64,000 bases of DNA from Marinobacter confluentis. Lineage in GTDB: Bacteria; Pseudomonadota; Gammaproteobacteria; Pseudomonadales; Oleiphilaceae. Positions within the stretch are counted from its first letter, which is position 1, and each line of letters begins with the position of its first letter. Location: positions 186,001-250,000 of the forward strand of contig NZ_SRPF01000004.1 in assembly GCF_004785685.1 (NCBI RefSeq), read 5' to 3'. The notes beneath the pieces are model-generated. The model was not told the DNA's origin, did not search any database, and saw only the letters and a list, made by a program, of their open reading frames with translations. The position numbers were made by a program, and so were the translations under genes. Below, in pieces: positions 63,375-64,000 of the stretch.

Positions 63375-64000
63375 TTATCCCTTCTTCCGAGGATTGACGG
63401 ACGAGCCCAGCAGCGCGCCGTTCATGTGTTCCAGCTCCAGCAACAGCCCACTATGGTCCGCTTCACTGTGGCCGTTGGCAATCAGACTCTGGTATTCATT
63501 GTGAGTCTGCTGCGCCAGCGGCAACGTCAGCCCCTCCGCCCGGGCCTCGTCCAGAATCATCCGCATGTCCTTCAACTGAATTCGCGATGGGGCGCCCGGT
63601 GCAAAATTCCGGTCAATCATCCGCTGGCCATGAAGCTCCAGAATCCGACTACCGGCAAAGCCTCCCATCAACGCTTCCCGAACCGCCGCCGGGTCCGCCC
63701 CACCCTTGGCCGCCAACAGCAGCGCCTCGGACACCGCGCCAATGGTAATCCCCACAATCGCCTGATTGGCCAGCTTCGCTAACTGGCCGCTACCCACCGG
63801 ACCAATCCGGGTACATTTGCCCAGCGCATCGAAAACCGGCCGAACCCGTTCAATGTCCGCCTCCGCGCCGCCAGCCATAATACTCAACGTCGCCTGTTCC
63901 GCCCCCACGGTGCCGCCAGACACCGGCGCATCCACATAACCCGCGCCCTGCTTCTGCGCCATTCCGGCATGGCGACGAGCCAGGGAAGGCTGAACGGAGC
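63375..64000 (-). CDS. glxR: 2-hydroxy-3-oxopropionate reductase, partial
   Basis: The C-terminal ~208 residues of a beta-hydroxyacid dehydrogenase that reduces tartronate semialdehyde to D-glycerate. Present are the substrate loop DAPVSGGTVGAEQATLSIM, the catalytic Lys in QLAKLANQ and the C-terminal PLAQQTHNEYQSL and LELEHMNG. The NAD(P)-binding N-terminus lies beyond the window end; the frame stays open to base 64000. The stop is three bases before hyi. Confidence 0.9.
   Translation of the reverse strand, partial: SVQPSLARRHAGMAQKQGAGYVDAPVSGGTVGAEQATLSIMAGGAEADIERVRPVFDALGKCTRIGPVGSGQLAKLANQAIVGITIGAVSEALLLAAKGGADPAAVREALMGGFAGSRILELHGQRMIDRNFAPGAPSRIQLKDMRMILDEARAEGLTLPLAQQTHNEYQSLIANGHSEADHSGLLLELEHMNGALLGSSVNPRKKG

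Overview
The window reads as chromosome of a marine gammaproteobacterium, most likely Marinobacter or a close relative. This is inference from gene content (a marine-type dedicated sortase system, HscC, DUF3422, a Vibrio-like type VI cluster), GC-rich codon use and dense operons; no rRNA or tRNA gene was seen to fix it. About 47 protein genes were recognised, most on the minus strand. No CRISPR array and no complete prophage was seen, and no gene-free stretch exceeds about 290 bases.

Layout: (1) 1-4.6 kb, two overlapping sensor histidine kinases without a partner regulator in view. (2) 4.7-14.6 kb, housekeeping and membrane genes: aconitase acnA, an MsbA-like ABC exporter, a B-box/TPR membrane protein, a rhomboid protease with a long C-terminal extension, a signal-less OmpA-domain protein, MAPEG and GlsB-type membrane proteins and a PlsC-like acyltransferase. 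(3) 14.6-20.3 kb, a proteobacterial dedicated sortase system: sortase, its VIT/VWA target with a YPQTA-type sorting signal, and the divergent response regulator/kinase pair pdsR-pdsS, separated by an intergenic region that can fold into a branched structure. (4) 20.4-27.6 kb, DUF3422, a DUF815 ATPase, a spermidine-synthase-like protein, an outer-membrane barrel, HscC with an overlapping J-domain/DUF805 protein, and glyoxalase I. (5) 27.6-30.4 kb, AT-richer accessory DNA: immunity-like orphan genes including a duplicated pair, split by a REP-associated tyrosine transposase (RAYT). (6) 30.4-57.7 kb, a type VI secretion (T6SS) locus read right to left: tssB-tssC-tssE-tssF-tssG-tagH-tssJ-tssK-tssL-clpV-vasH-tagO-tssA-tssM, then a probable terminator and the effector module vgrG - DUF4123 adaptor - rhs toxin - immunity. 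The backbone order matches Vibrio cholerae VCA0107-VCA0120 as I recall it, but no hcp or PAAR gene is present. (7) 57.9-64 kb, acyl-CoA-binding protein, an orphan SAM-like recombinase N-terminal domain, a secreted hypothetical protein, greB with a terminator hairpin in its leader, a small hypothetical, an OmpR-type two-component system, and hyi-glxR of glyoxylate metabolism (glxR runs off the end).

The most notable items are the sortase system with its CBM9-like sensor and structured intergenic region, the Rhs/RNase A-like toxin with its immunity array, a pair of long-armed hairpin repeats placed inside the T6SS operon, and the possible attenuator in front of greB.
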